Source of the DNA: Nonomuraea solani
GTDB taxonomy: Bacteria > Actinomycetota > Actinomycetes > Streptosporangiales > Streptosporangiaceae
DNA: 64,000 nt
Direction of reading: 5' to 3'
Assembly (NCBI RefSeq): GCF_900108335.1
Contig: NZ_FNVT01000001.1
Coordinates: 1,170,977 to 1,234,976, forward strand
Shown in pieces: positions 36,847 through 43,515 of the stretch (the stretch's first letter is position 1; each line of letters opens with the position of its first letter). The notes under the pieces were generated by a model. That model saw only the letters and a program-made list of their open reading frames with translations, did no database searches and was not told the origin of the DNA. The translations under genes and the position numbers were made by a program.

Positions 36847-37251
36847 GTGGCCGAAGAACGGCCTCGAACGTTGGCGGACAAGCTCAACCACCTGTTCGCG
36901 ACGATCCATCCGGGCGGTCGGGGGCCGTACTCGAACACCGAGGTCGCGGCCGGGATCGGCTCGATCACCGACGCCTACATCGGGCTCCTGCGCAGCGGCA
37001 AACGCAGCAACCCGACCTACAACCACCTCAAGGGCCTGGCCGAGTTCTTCGGCGTCAGCGTCAACTACTTCTTCGACGACGAGGTCGCGGCGAAGATCGA
37101 CGCCGAGCTCGAACTCGTGGTCGCGATGCGGGACAACGACGTGATGCAGATCGCCCTGCGCAGCAAGGACCTGACCCCGCAGAACCGCAGCGCGATCCTC
37201 ACGATCATCGACCAGATCCGGCAGATGCAGGGCCTGCCGCCCGCGAAATAG
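36847..37251 (+). CDS. EspR-like XRE DNA-binding protein
   Basis: GTG at 36847 after GGGAGG (36835-36840), 134 aa. LADKLNHLFATIHPGGRGPY...TEVAAGI forms the HTH with recognition region SITDAYIGLLRSGKRSNPTY. FFGVSVNYFFDDEVAAKID and VAMRDNDVMQIALRSKDL extend into the C-terminal dimer helix. The order and many residues (HP-GRGP, LRSG-R-NP, FF, YF-DDE) match mycobacterial EspR, a nucleoid-type regulator. It is followed after 11 bp by an ImmA/IrrE-type protease, so it may be the repressor cleaved or controlled by it. Confidence 0.85.
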   Translation: MAEERPRTLADKLNHLFATIHPGGRGPYSNTEVAAGIGSITDAYIGLLRSGKRSNPTYNHLKGLAEFFGVSVNYFFDDEVAAKIDAELELVVAMRDNDVMQIALRSKDLTPQNRSAILTIIDQIRQMQGLPPAK

Positions 37252-37262
37252 AGGGCGAGCCA

Positions 37263-37748
37263 TTGGGGAGGAGCCTGCGCAGAGCCTGCGCGGCGAAGTT
37301 ACGCGAGCTGGACCTGCCGTCACCGCTGACCATGGACGGCCTGCGGGCACACCTGGAGGAGGCCAGAGGCCGGCCGATCACCCTGATGCCCCTGCGCGGC
37401 CTCGAAGCGGGCGGGCCCTGCGGCCTCTGGATCGCGACCCCCGCCACCGACTTCATCCTCTACCGCGACAACACCTCGCCGCTGCACCGGTCGCACATCA
37501 TCCTGCACGAGTTCTCGCACCTCGTCTTCGAGCACGCGCACGGCCTCGAAGGCGACTACCGCCGCGTCCTGCTGCCGAATCTCGGCGCCACCGCGATCCA
37601 GCGCATCCTGGGCCGGTCCGCCTACGCCGTACGCGAGGAACGGGAGGCGGAGACGCTGGCGTCCCTGCTCGCCCAGCGGATCACCGCGGCGCCGGCGGAA
37701 GGCGATGGGTCGGAGCGCGAACGCCTGCTGCGGGACCTCCTCGAATGA
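37263..37748 (+). CDS. ImmA/IrrE-type HExxH metalloprotease
   Basis: A TTG at 37263 follows GAGGGCGAG, giving 161 aa. The zinc motif H82-E-F-S-H86 is in IILHEFSHLVFEHAH. PLRGLEAGGPCGLWIATP before it and VREEREAETLASLLAQRI after it fit the COG2856 fold, in which a later Glu completes the site. Partner proteases of XRE repressors (ImmA-ImmR, IrrE-DdrO) cut the regulator on a signal. Its stop overlaps the next ATG (ATGA), so the three genes are one operon. Confidence 0.82.
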   Translation: MGRSLRRACAAKLRELDLPSPLTMDGLRAHLEEARGRPITLMPLRGLEAGGPCGLWIATPATDFILYRDNTSPLHRSHIILHEFSHLVFEHAHGLEGDYRRVLLPNLGATAIQRILGRSAYAVREEREAETLASLLAQRITAAPAEGDGSERERLLRDLLE

Positions 37749-38944
37749 CCCAGCCCGGGCTCCTGCGGCTGCTGCACATCGGCATCGCGGCGATCTGCTG
37801 GGTCGTGTTCGTCGTGAAGGCGGCCGACCTGGTCAGACGGCCACGGCACCCGGGGCTGCGCAGCCTGGTCGTCATCTGCCTCGGCCTGAGCGTGGCGCTG
37901 ACGGTGGGGATTCCGCCCGTGTACGCGGCGTTCGACCGGCTGACCGACGTCCCCAACGCGGCCAAGCTGATCCAGCACCTGGCCACGCTCACCGCCGCCG
38001 GCGCGATCAGCGTCATGCTCGTCGGCCCTGACATCGCCCGCGCCCGTGACCGTGACCGCGACCGCCCCGGCGCCCGCGCCCGGGGCCGGGGCCGGGCCCG
38101 GGCCCGGCGGCGGATCGTCCTCGGCTGCGGCGCCGCGACCGCGATGACGGTCCTGTTCGCGCTCGCGCCGGTGGACGTCTCCGAGCCGATCCTGTTCGCC
38201 GACCGCTACTCGACGGCCGCCTTCATCCCGCAGTACATGCTGGTGTTCGTCGCGATGACGACCCTCGCCTGCGTCGACATCGCGCTCTCCACCTGGCGGT
38301 ACGGGCGCCACACCGCGAGCGGCGCACTCCGCCTGAGCGTCCGGCTGGTCTCCGCCGCCGCGCTGTTCGGCATCGCCTACTGCCTCTACAAGGCCCTGTA
38401 CGTCGCCGGCCGCCTCCTGGGCCACACCCCGGCGGACGGGGAGAACGCCGTCTCCACACCCCTGGCGCTGACCGCCGTCATCCTCGGCGCGACCGGTCTG
38501 GCCCTGCCCAAGCTGGGCGCGGCGGCGGAGACGGCCAGGAAGCGGCTCGCATGCCTGCGGGCGTACCGCCGGCTGCGTCCTCTCTGGTCCGACCTGCACG
38601 CCGCCATGCCCGAGATAGCCCTTCACCGGCCACGGACGCGCGAACCCCTCGCCATCCTCGACATCGAATACCGGCTGTACCGCCGCGTCATCGAGATCAA
38701 CGACGGGCTGCTCGCCCTGGACATCGCCGCGCACCACGAACCCGGCCCGCGCGCGGCCGCCGCCGCGGCCTCGGCCGTGGCGCACGCGCTCAGAACCAGG
38801 GACGGGCGGGCCCTGGAAGCCGCCGATCAGCCGCCGGAGCGCTCGCTGGACGACGAGGTCAGATGGCTGGTCATGGTCGCCGACGCCTACCGGCCGGGAA
38901 GACTCCGGACGACCACGCCGACGAATCGCTCCGCCGGGACGTAG
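37745..38944 (+). CDS. multi-TM protein, MAB_1171c/DUF6545-like
   Basis: 399 aa. The first 265 residues contain about seven hydrophobic segments (LHIGIAAICWVVFVV, SLVVICLGLSVALTVGI, VLGCGAATAMTVLFALAP and others). A Arg-rich loop (RARDRDRDRPGARARGRGR) lies between TM3 and TM4. The last 130 residues are cytosolic: LRAYRRLRPLWSDLHAAMPE, then EYRLYRRVIEINDGLLAL, the mark of this actinobacterial family. It is the third gene of the XRE-protease operon, a recurring trio with no known function. The 3' end overlaps the signal peptidase gene by 58 bp. Confidence 0.78.
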   Translation: MTQPGLLRLLHIGIAAICWVVFVVKAADLVRRPRHPGLRSLVVICLGLSVALTVGIPPVYAAFDRLTDVPNAAKLIQHLATLTAAGAISVMLVGPDIARARDRDRDRPGARARGRGRARARRRIVLGCGAATAMTVLFALAPVDVSEPILFADRYSTAAFIPQYMLVFVAMTTLACVDIALSTWRYGRHTASGALRLSVRLVSAAALFGIAYCLYKALYVAGRLLGHTPADGENAVSTPLALTAVILGATGLALPKLGAAAETARKRLACLRAYRRLRPLWSDLHAAMPEIALHRPRTREPLAILDIEYRLYRRVIEINDGLLALDIAAHHEPGPRAAAAAASAVAHALRTRDGRALEAADQPPERSLDDEVRWLVMVADAYRPGRLRTTTPTNRSAGT

Positions 38945-39300
38945 CCGTGGTGCCGCGAGTCGTACGAACGCGCCCGGTTGTCGCCCACGACCAGTAGTTT
39001 CCCCGCCGGGACCGCGGTCTCGGCCAGCGTGGGGAAGCCGATCCGGGGCACCGGGTCGCCGGGGACCGCCACGGCCCGCTTGATGACGAGCTCCGTGCCC
39101 TGCGCCGGGTCCCGCCTGACCAGCACCACCTGACCCCGCCGGACACGGGCGAAGGGCACCCGCCGGACCAGCACCCGGTCGCCGGGCGCGTACGCCGGCT
39201 CCATGCTCGGCCCGTCCACCGTCACCAGCAGGTGCCGCCCGCGTACCCACAGCAGGCAGGCGCCCCCCGACAGGGCGAGCGCCACGATCACGACCAGCAT
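38887..39300 (-). CDS. S26-family signal peptidase, short form
   Basis: 137 aa. One N-terminal TM (MLVVIVALALSGGACLLWV) precedes the S26 catalytic dyad: Ser32 in DGPSMEPAYAPGD and Lys74 in LVIKRAVAVPGD. VVGDNRARSYDSRHHG is box E. It faces outward and cuts leader peptides after export. It is shorter than LepB and like the dedicated peptidases in small clusters. The MauE-like fragment stops 5 nt upstream and a Cys-rich peptide gene precedes that, so it may process that peptide (inference). Confidence 0.88.
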   Translation of the reverse strand: MLVVIVALALSGGACLLWVRGRHLLVTVDGPSMEPAYAPGDRVLVRRVPFARVRRGQVVLVRRDPAQGTELVIKRAVAVPGDPVPRIGFPTLAETAVPAGKLLVVGDNRARSYDSRHHGYVPAERFVGVVVRSLPGR

Positions 39301-39304
39301 CGCC

Positions 39305-39436
39305 TCACCCCGTGAAGACCTCGACGAGATCGTCGAGCCGGATGACGAGCACGGAGACCGTCACGGCCCCCGCCCGCGAGACGCCGAACACCACGGCGAT
39401 GAGACACCGGCAGGCGAGCGCCAGATGGCCGGCCAT
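39305..39436 (-). pseudogene. MauE-like membrane protein fragment
   Basis: 43 aa from an ATG only 4 nt after the Cys-peptide stop. The first TM HLALACRCLIAVVFGVSRAG matches the start of MauE/DoxX redox-associated membrane proteins (xLxxxCRxLLxxVFxVSxxxK), which are about 170 aa. The rest of the family is missing and the remaining residues drift in composition. It may be an internally deleted mauE or a single-TM descendant. It lies tightly between the Cys-rich peptide and the signal peptidase. Confidence 0.5.
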
Positions 39437-39440
39437 CACG

Positions 39441-39647
39441 TTACGGGCAGTCCGTCCAGAGGTTGGTGCATCCGCACCGGTGCCCGCTGATGCAGTCGTA
39501 ACAGAGTTTGCCCCGGTAGTTGCGGCCGTTGACGAAGACGCAGCACGGGATGCAATCGCAGTTGCACCGGTCGAGGGCGGACGCCGTGGCCTTCGGCACG
39601 AAATTCTCGAGCAGCCGATCGCTCCATCGTTCCAGCAGTGCTTTCAC
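39441..39647 (-). CDS. 68-aa Cys-rich peptide (10 Cys), MauA-like tail pattern
   Basis: GTG at 39647 with GGAGG 5 nt upstream; a GTG at 39653 overlaps the SD. Residues 1-27 form a probable amphipathic helix (ALLERWSDRLLENFVPKATA) without a Sec signal core. From residue 28 on ten Cys occur at 28, 30, 32, 35, 36, 49, 52, 58, 60, 67. The tail YDCISGHRCGCTNL resembles the DCC...GRCPCLN end of the methylamine dehydrogenase light chain, which has many disulfides. No TTQ-forming partner genes are here. It looks like a leader plus disulfide-rich core, matured by the adjacent thioredoxin and peptidase (inference). Confidence 0.65.
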   Translation of the reverse strand: MKALLERWSDRLLENFVPKATASALDRCNCDCIPCCVFVNGRNYRGKLCYDCISGHRCGCTNLWTDCP

Positions 39648-39821
39648 GGTCACCTCCAGGTAGGGAGAATCGCTCCGGGCATTCTCGCCACCGCCGCTTT
39701 CCCGAAGCTGTCGGCTCGCGCCGCGGGGCGACAGGTTCGTGACAGGCCGCGGAAAGCACGGCAGGCCATCGTCGTCCCAGACACTGCTCTGCTCTGCTCA
39801 CGAGCGAAGGGAATGACGCCC

Positions 39822-40358
39822 ATGGTGTTCCTCACGGTCGCGGTGATTGTCGTCGGCGCACTGTGCCTGCTGAACCTGCTGCTGACGTTCGGCGTGATCC
39901 GACGGCTCCGCGCGCACACCGAGCGGCTGGAGATCCTGGGCGCGCAGGGGGTGCGGACGAGCGAGCTCATCCCGGTCCCCGGGTACGAGGTCCCCGAGGT
40001 CGCCGCGGCGACGGTCGATGGCGAGCCGGTCTCGTTCGCCGAGCGCACGCTGGTGGCGTTCTTCGCCCAGGGGTGCTCGGCGTGCGAGGACAAACTGCCC
40101 GAGTTCGTGAGTCACGCCGGCGCCGTGCCCGGCGGCCGCGACAGGGTGCTCGCCGTCGTCTCGGGGGAGCCCGGCCGCATGGCCGCGACGATCGACGCCC
40201 TGGCCGCCGTGGCGCGCGTGGTCACCGGCCCGCAGGCCGACCCCGTGATCGCGGCCTTCGGGGTACGCGCCTTTCCCACGTTCGGCGTGGTCGAGGGCGG
40301 TACGGTTCGCGCCATCGACAACGACCTGGCCCGCCTTCCCGAGCCGTCGAGGGCATGA
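39822..40358 (+). CDS. membrane-anchored thioredoxin-fold protein (MauD/TlpA-like)
   Basis: The ATG at 39822 has GAAGGGA 9 nt upstream, giving 178 aa. One TM (FLTVAVIVVGALCLLNLLLTF) anchors it. GAQGVRTSELIPVPGYEVPE then leads into a thioredoxin-like domain with active site C85-S-A-C88 (FFAQGCSACEDKLPEF) and a cis-Pro region AFPTFGVV. MauD proteins of this layout help form disulfides of MauA. It is divergent from the Cys-rich peptide gene with 174 bp between them, so redox maturation of that peptide is the likely task. Confidence 0.82.
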   Translation: MVFLTVAVIVVGALCLLNLLLTFGVIRRLRAHTERLEILGAQGVRTSELIPVPGYEVPEVAAATVDGEPVSFAERTLVAFFAQGCSACEDKLPEFVSHAGAVPGGRDRVLAVVSGEPGRMAATIDALAAVARVVTGPQADPVIAAFGVRAFPTFGVVEGGTVRAIDNDLARLPEPSRA

Positions 40359-40804
40359 ACGCCATCGACGGGATGGGACGGCCCCGCCGCCACCTGACAA
40401 CCAGGCGCCCGCCGTCGTCGGCGGCCGGCGCCTCACCTGCCTGTGGGTCGCCAGGAACCTCACCGACCGCCTTGTCTGTCAGGTGACGCGGTATCTGGCC
40501 GCCGCCAGCCAAAGTGGCCAGAGAGTTGGCCAGTGTCAGGAGAAGCGGTGGCCGGCCCCCTATGACGTGGCCAGTCGTCCACCCTTCAGGGCGAGCCCCA
40601 GATCCGCGCGGCGCTTACTAAATGTAACTGATCCGCTACTGACTGTATCCGTGGCCCGAGGTCGATGATTTCGTTCGTGACCCCTGACGACCACAGGCAA
40701 GCCACCGCTCGCACCAGCACGGGCCAGCGATGAGGCCGGTCGTGTCCCAGGGCTCTCACTCCCTTTTCCGGCGCGCGTCGGAACGACCGAAAGTGGGACT
40801 GTCC
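40359..40804. other. 446-bp stretch without a convincing gene
   Basis: It holds an inverted repeat CACCTGACA (40391-40399) / TGTCAGGTG (40477-40485) and three copies of TGGCCAG (40515, 40527, 40568), none tied to a gene. The frame starting at 40483 has no SD or family likeness. The last 100 bp presumably contain the promoter of the secreted protein at 40805. Confidence 0.4.
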
Positions 40805-41164
40805 ATGCTCAAGACCGCTCTCGTAGCCACCGCAACCGCAGCGACGATCATCGTGGGCGCCGCACCGGCGATGGCCAGCCCGCTGATCACCATCCGGACC
40901 TCGGCGGTTCTCCCGCCTTCTCCGGACGATGTCTACCCCGGAAGGGCCGCACTCGACGCCCAGTGCCCCCAAGGCTGGGTTCTCACCGGTGGCGGCGCAC
41001 TCGTCAGGGCGGGAGATTCCCACACCGACCTGGTCGACTTGGACTCCAGCTACCCGCGCGACGACTCCACGTGGTGGGCCCATGGCAAGAACATGTCCAC
41101 GAGCGCGGGAACCATCGAGGCGTACGCGATCTGCGCCCGCAGGGGCGTGCACATCGTGCCATAG
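40805..41164 (+). CDS. small secreted protein of unknown function
   Basis: 119 aa from the ATG at 40805 (no clear SD). A signal peptide (LKTALVATATAATIIVGAAPA) cleaves near AMA-S. The mature domain contains QCPQGWVLTGGGALV and ends IEAYAICARRG. The pair C-P-x-G...TGGG...YAIC is common among secreted actinobacterial proteins, with a single disulfide between the two Cys. The function of that group is not known. A hairpin follows at 41236. Confidence 0.7.
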   Translation: MLKTALVATATAATIIVGAAPAMASPLITIRTSAVLPPSPDDVYPGRAALDAQCPQGWVLTGGGALVRAGDSHTDLVDLDSSYPRDDSTWWAHGKNMSTSAGTIEAYAICARRGVHIVP

Positions 41165-41494
41165 CCTCCCGGGCGGGCCGAGATCGCCGTCGCCGGCCTG
41201 GTGCGATCCATGATAGGGGCGTGACAGCGTGACAAGACCCCGGCAGCGTGAGGCTGTCGGGGTCCTGCTTGACGGTTTGACGTGCGGGCCTTCCGCCGCA
41301 TGCGGAGTGCGAACGCACACCACGTTCTCGAACTTGTTGAGTGACCCGCCTCCGGAGGATGGCCACGTTCGATGTCACGATCTGCGCGGCCGGCGCGAGG
41401 TCGCGCCATGGTCAATGGCCAGATTGAATGTCGCCTTCTACGTGGCCCCCGAGACCGCCCACCCCACGGCCACGGCTGGAGTTCCCGAGCCGGG
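41165..41494. other. 330-bp stretch without a convincing gene
   Basis: Except for the hairpin at 41236-41264 I see no structured element. Short frames on both strands (for example from 41229) have no SD or family likeness. Confidence 0.4.
41236..41264. terminator. bidirectional terminator hairpin
   Basis: GACCCCGGCAGC / GCTGTCGGGGTC, a 12-bp stem with one G-T pair and a 5-nt loop, 72 bp after the secreted-protein stop. It could serve both strands between the genes at 40805 (+) and 41495 (-). Confidence 0.6.
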
Positions 41495-42127
41495 TCAGGC
41501 CGGGTCGAGCCCGATGAGCCGGGCCAGGACGGCGACCTGGTCGGCGAAGTGCGCGATGAACTCGGGGGAGCGGGGATCGACGCCGCACACGCCCTCGATG
41601 ACATGAGGCAGCGTGGTGGTCGCCATGGCGGCGCCCATGAGCATGACCAGCAGGCAGGCCGGATCGACCTCGGCGGGAAGCCGGCCCGACTCCCGTAGCG
41701 CGCGCAGCTCGGCGACGGTCTCGCCGAGGATCCGGGCGCGCGCCGCGTGGTCGGGGTCGTCGTCCGGGCCGGTGTATTGAAGGCCGCTCCAGGCGAACAG
41801 GCGGGTGCCGTCGGGATTGTGCAACGCCTCCATCGCGTGGCGGCGCAGTTGCTCGGGCAGCGGCGTGTCCGGCGGCGCCAGCTCGCCCCGCCGCTCCTGC
41901 CACAGGCGTGACACGGCCTGGTAGAGGCCCTCTTTGCCGTCGAAGTAGTAGGAGATCAGCTGCACGTTGACGCCCGCTCTGGAGGCGATCGCGCTGACCC
42001 GGGCCCCGGCGTAACCGTGCGCGCCGAACTCCGCCGCCGCGGCTTCCAGGATCAGCTTGCGGGTGCGCTCGGGGTCGCGCTGCCGATCCTGCGGCTGGGG
42101 CGACCTGCGCGGGCTCTGCGGGGACAC
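41495..42127 (-). CDS. TetR-family repressor
   Basis: GTG at 42127, 210 aa. TetR HTH: PERTRKLILEAAAAEFGAHG, VSAIASRAGVNVQLISYYFDGKEGLYQAV. The ligand domain includes PEQLRRHAMEALHNPDGTRLFAW. It is divergent from an FAD monooxygenase; two tandem palindromes lie between them. Control of the monooxygenase and of itself is the straightforward reading. Confidence 0.92.
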   Translation of the reverse strand: MSPQSPRRSPQPQDRQRDPERTRKLILEAAAAEFGAHGYAGARVSAIASRAGVNVQLISYYFDGKEGLYQAVSRLWQERRGELAPPDTPLPEQLRRHAMEALHNPDGTRLFAWSGLQYTGPDDDPDHAARARILGETVAELRALRESGRLPAEVDPACLLVMLMGAAMATTTLPHVIEGVCGVDPRSPEFIAHFADQVAVLARLIGLDPA

Positions 42128-42142
42128 ACGGAAGATCTTACC

Positions 42143-42179
42143 TCAAGCACCTGTTTGAGTTAATCAAATGAACGCTTGA
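42143..42179. promoter_or_regulatory. two tandem TetR operators (TCAA-N8-TTGA)
   Basis: TCAAGCACCTGTTTGA (42143-42158) and TCAAATGAACGCTTGA (42164-42179) share outer arms and sit 21 bp apart, two helical turns. The second shares ATCAAATGAA(C/T)GCTT with the P450 operator near 5915. Confidence 0.65.
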
Positions 42180-42255
42180 CAGAGTTCTCCGGGTGGTTGA
42201 CGATGGCGTGGTCCCAGAAGGTCTCAGAAGGTCCCAGAAGACGAAAGGCAATGAC

Positions 42256-43404
42256 ATGTCTCCTGCTGCACCACGGATCCTCATCGCCGGTGGCGGCGTC
42301 GGCGGGCTGGCGCTCGCACAGGCGCTGCGTCACGGCGGCCTCGACGTCGCCGTGTACGAGCGCGACCCCACCCCGGAGATCCGCGACCAGGGCTACCGCA
42401 TCCACATCGACCAGGACGGCAATGCCGCGCTGCGCGCCTGCCTGCCGCCGAAGACGATGGACCTGGTACGCGACACCAGCGGCGCCAACGACGACGTGGT
42501 GGCCGAGTACACCCATGAGCTGCGACAGGTGGCGCGGCAGACCTTCCCGGGGATCACCGACGACCTGATCACCAATGTGGACCGGAACACCTTCCGGCAG
42601 GGCCTGCTCACCGGCCTGGACGGCATCGTGCACTTCGGGCGGACCGTGACCGGCTACCGGGTCACCGGCTCCGGGCGGGTGCGGGTGGAGTTCGCCGAAG
42701 GCGGCCACGACGAGGGCGACCTGCTGGTCGGCGCGGAGGGCGTCGGTTCGCCGGTACGCCGGCGACTGCTGCCGCACGCCACCGTACGAGACCTCGGCGT
42801 CCGCTGTGTCTACGGCCGGTTGACGATCACCGAGACCACCGCGGCGCTGATCCCGGAGGTCCTCAGTCACGGCTTCTCCTGGGTCTCCGACGGGACCGGG
42901 TACGGTGCCGGGTTCGCGCCGGTGCGCTTCCGCTCGCGGCCGGAGGGCGCGGCGGACTACCTGATGGTCACCCTCGTCGCGACCGGGAAGCGGTTCGGCC
43001 GGTCGGACGAGGAGCTGTTCGCGCTCTCCTCCGAGGAGCTGTGGCGGCTGAGCGTCGAGGCGACCGCCGCGTGGCATCCGGCGGTCAGGGAGCTGTTCGC
43101 GCGCGCCGACCGGGACGCGTTCTTCCCGATCACCATCAGGGCCGGCGTGCGGGTCGCCGCGTGGCAGCCGGGCCCGGTCACGCTGCTCGGCGACGCCATC
43201 CACACCATGCCGCCGAGCGGAGGCGTCGGCGCCAACACGGCGTTGCAGGACGCCGCGACGCTGGCCGGCGAGCTGCTCGCGCGCGGGGAGAAACCGCTGA
43301 TCGACGCGGTGGCGGCGTACGAGCGGATCATGATCCCGCGCGGGTTCGACACCATCGACACCTCGGTCGGGATCGCCGGCCGGCTGTTCGGGGCAACCAC
43401 CTGA
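42256..43404 (+). CDS. FAD-dependent monooxygenase (PHBH/UbiH type)
   Basis: ATG at 42256 with AAAGG upstream, 382 aa. The FAD motif GGGVGGLALAQALRHGGLDV (GxGxxG) is at the N-terminus, DLLVGAEGVGSPVRRRL is the DG-like motif, and VTLLGDAIHTMPPSGGVGAN is the GD motif binding the ribityl chain. NAD(P)H-dependent aromatic hydroxylases and antibiotic-inactivating oxygenases (Tet(X)/Rox-like) share this layout. The TetR repressor next door would make it inducible by its substrate or a drug. Confidence 0.9.
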   Translation: MSPAAPRILIAGGGVGGLALAQALRHGGLDVAVYERDPTPEIRDQGYRIHIDQDGNAALRACLPPKTMDLVRDTSGANDDVVAEYTHELRQVARQTFPGITDDLITNVDRNTFRQGLLTGLDGIVHFGRTVTGYRVTGSGRVRVEFAEGGHDEGDLLVGAEGVGSPVRRRLLPHATVRDLGVRCVYGRLTITETTAALIPEVLSHGFSWVSDGTGYGAGFAPVRFRSRPEGAADYLMVTLVATGKRFGRSDEELFALSSEELWRLSVEATAAWHPAVRELFARADRDAFFPITIRAGVRVAAWQPGPVTLLGDAIHTMPPSGGVGANTALQDAATLAGELLARGEKPLIDAVAAYERIMIPRGFDTIDTSVGIAGRLFGATT

Positions 43405-43515
43405 CCGGGGCGGACGAGGCGCGTTTGCTCCGGTATTCGCTTACTGTGCATCTCGGGGGAGTTGCTGCGGGAGAATGTGCACGGTTTGTGCCATGTGCTG
43501 GGGGAAACACGGAGG

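Noticed and set aside
38887..40358. A methylamine dehydrogenase (mau) operon
   Set aside because: There is no heavy-chain, MauG or amicyanin gene, and the Cys peptide is far shorter than MauA. Only MauD/MauE-like helpers are seen.
40483..40668. 60-aa ORF in the gap before the secreted protein
   Set aside because: It has no SD, no domain and no signal peptide, and it contains unrelated repeat motifs.
41229..41606. 125-aa plus-strand frame overlapping a hairpin and the tetR 3' end
   Set aside because: The start lies inside a terminator-like hairpin, and the second half is the shadow of the tetR gene.
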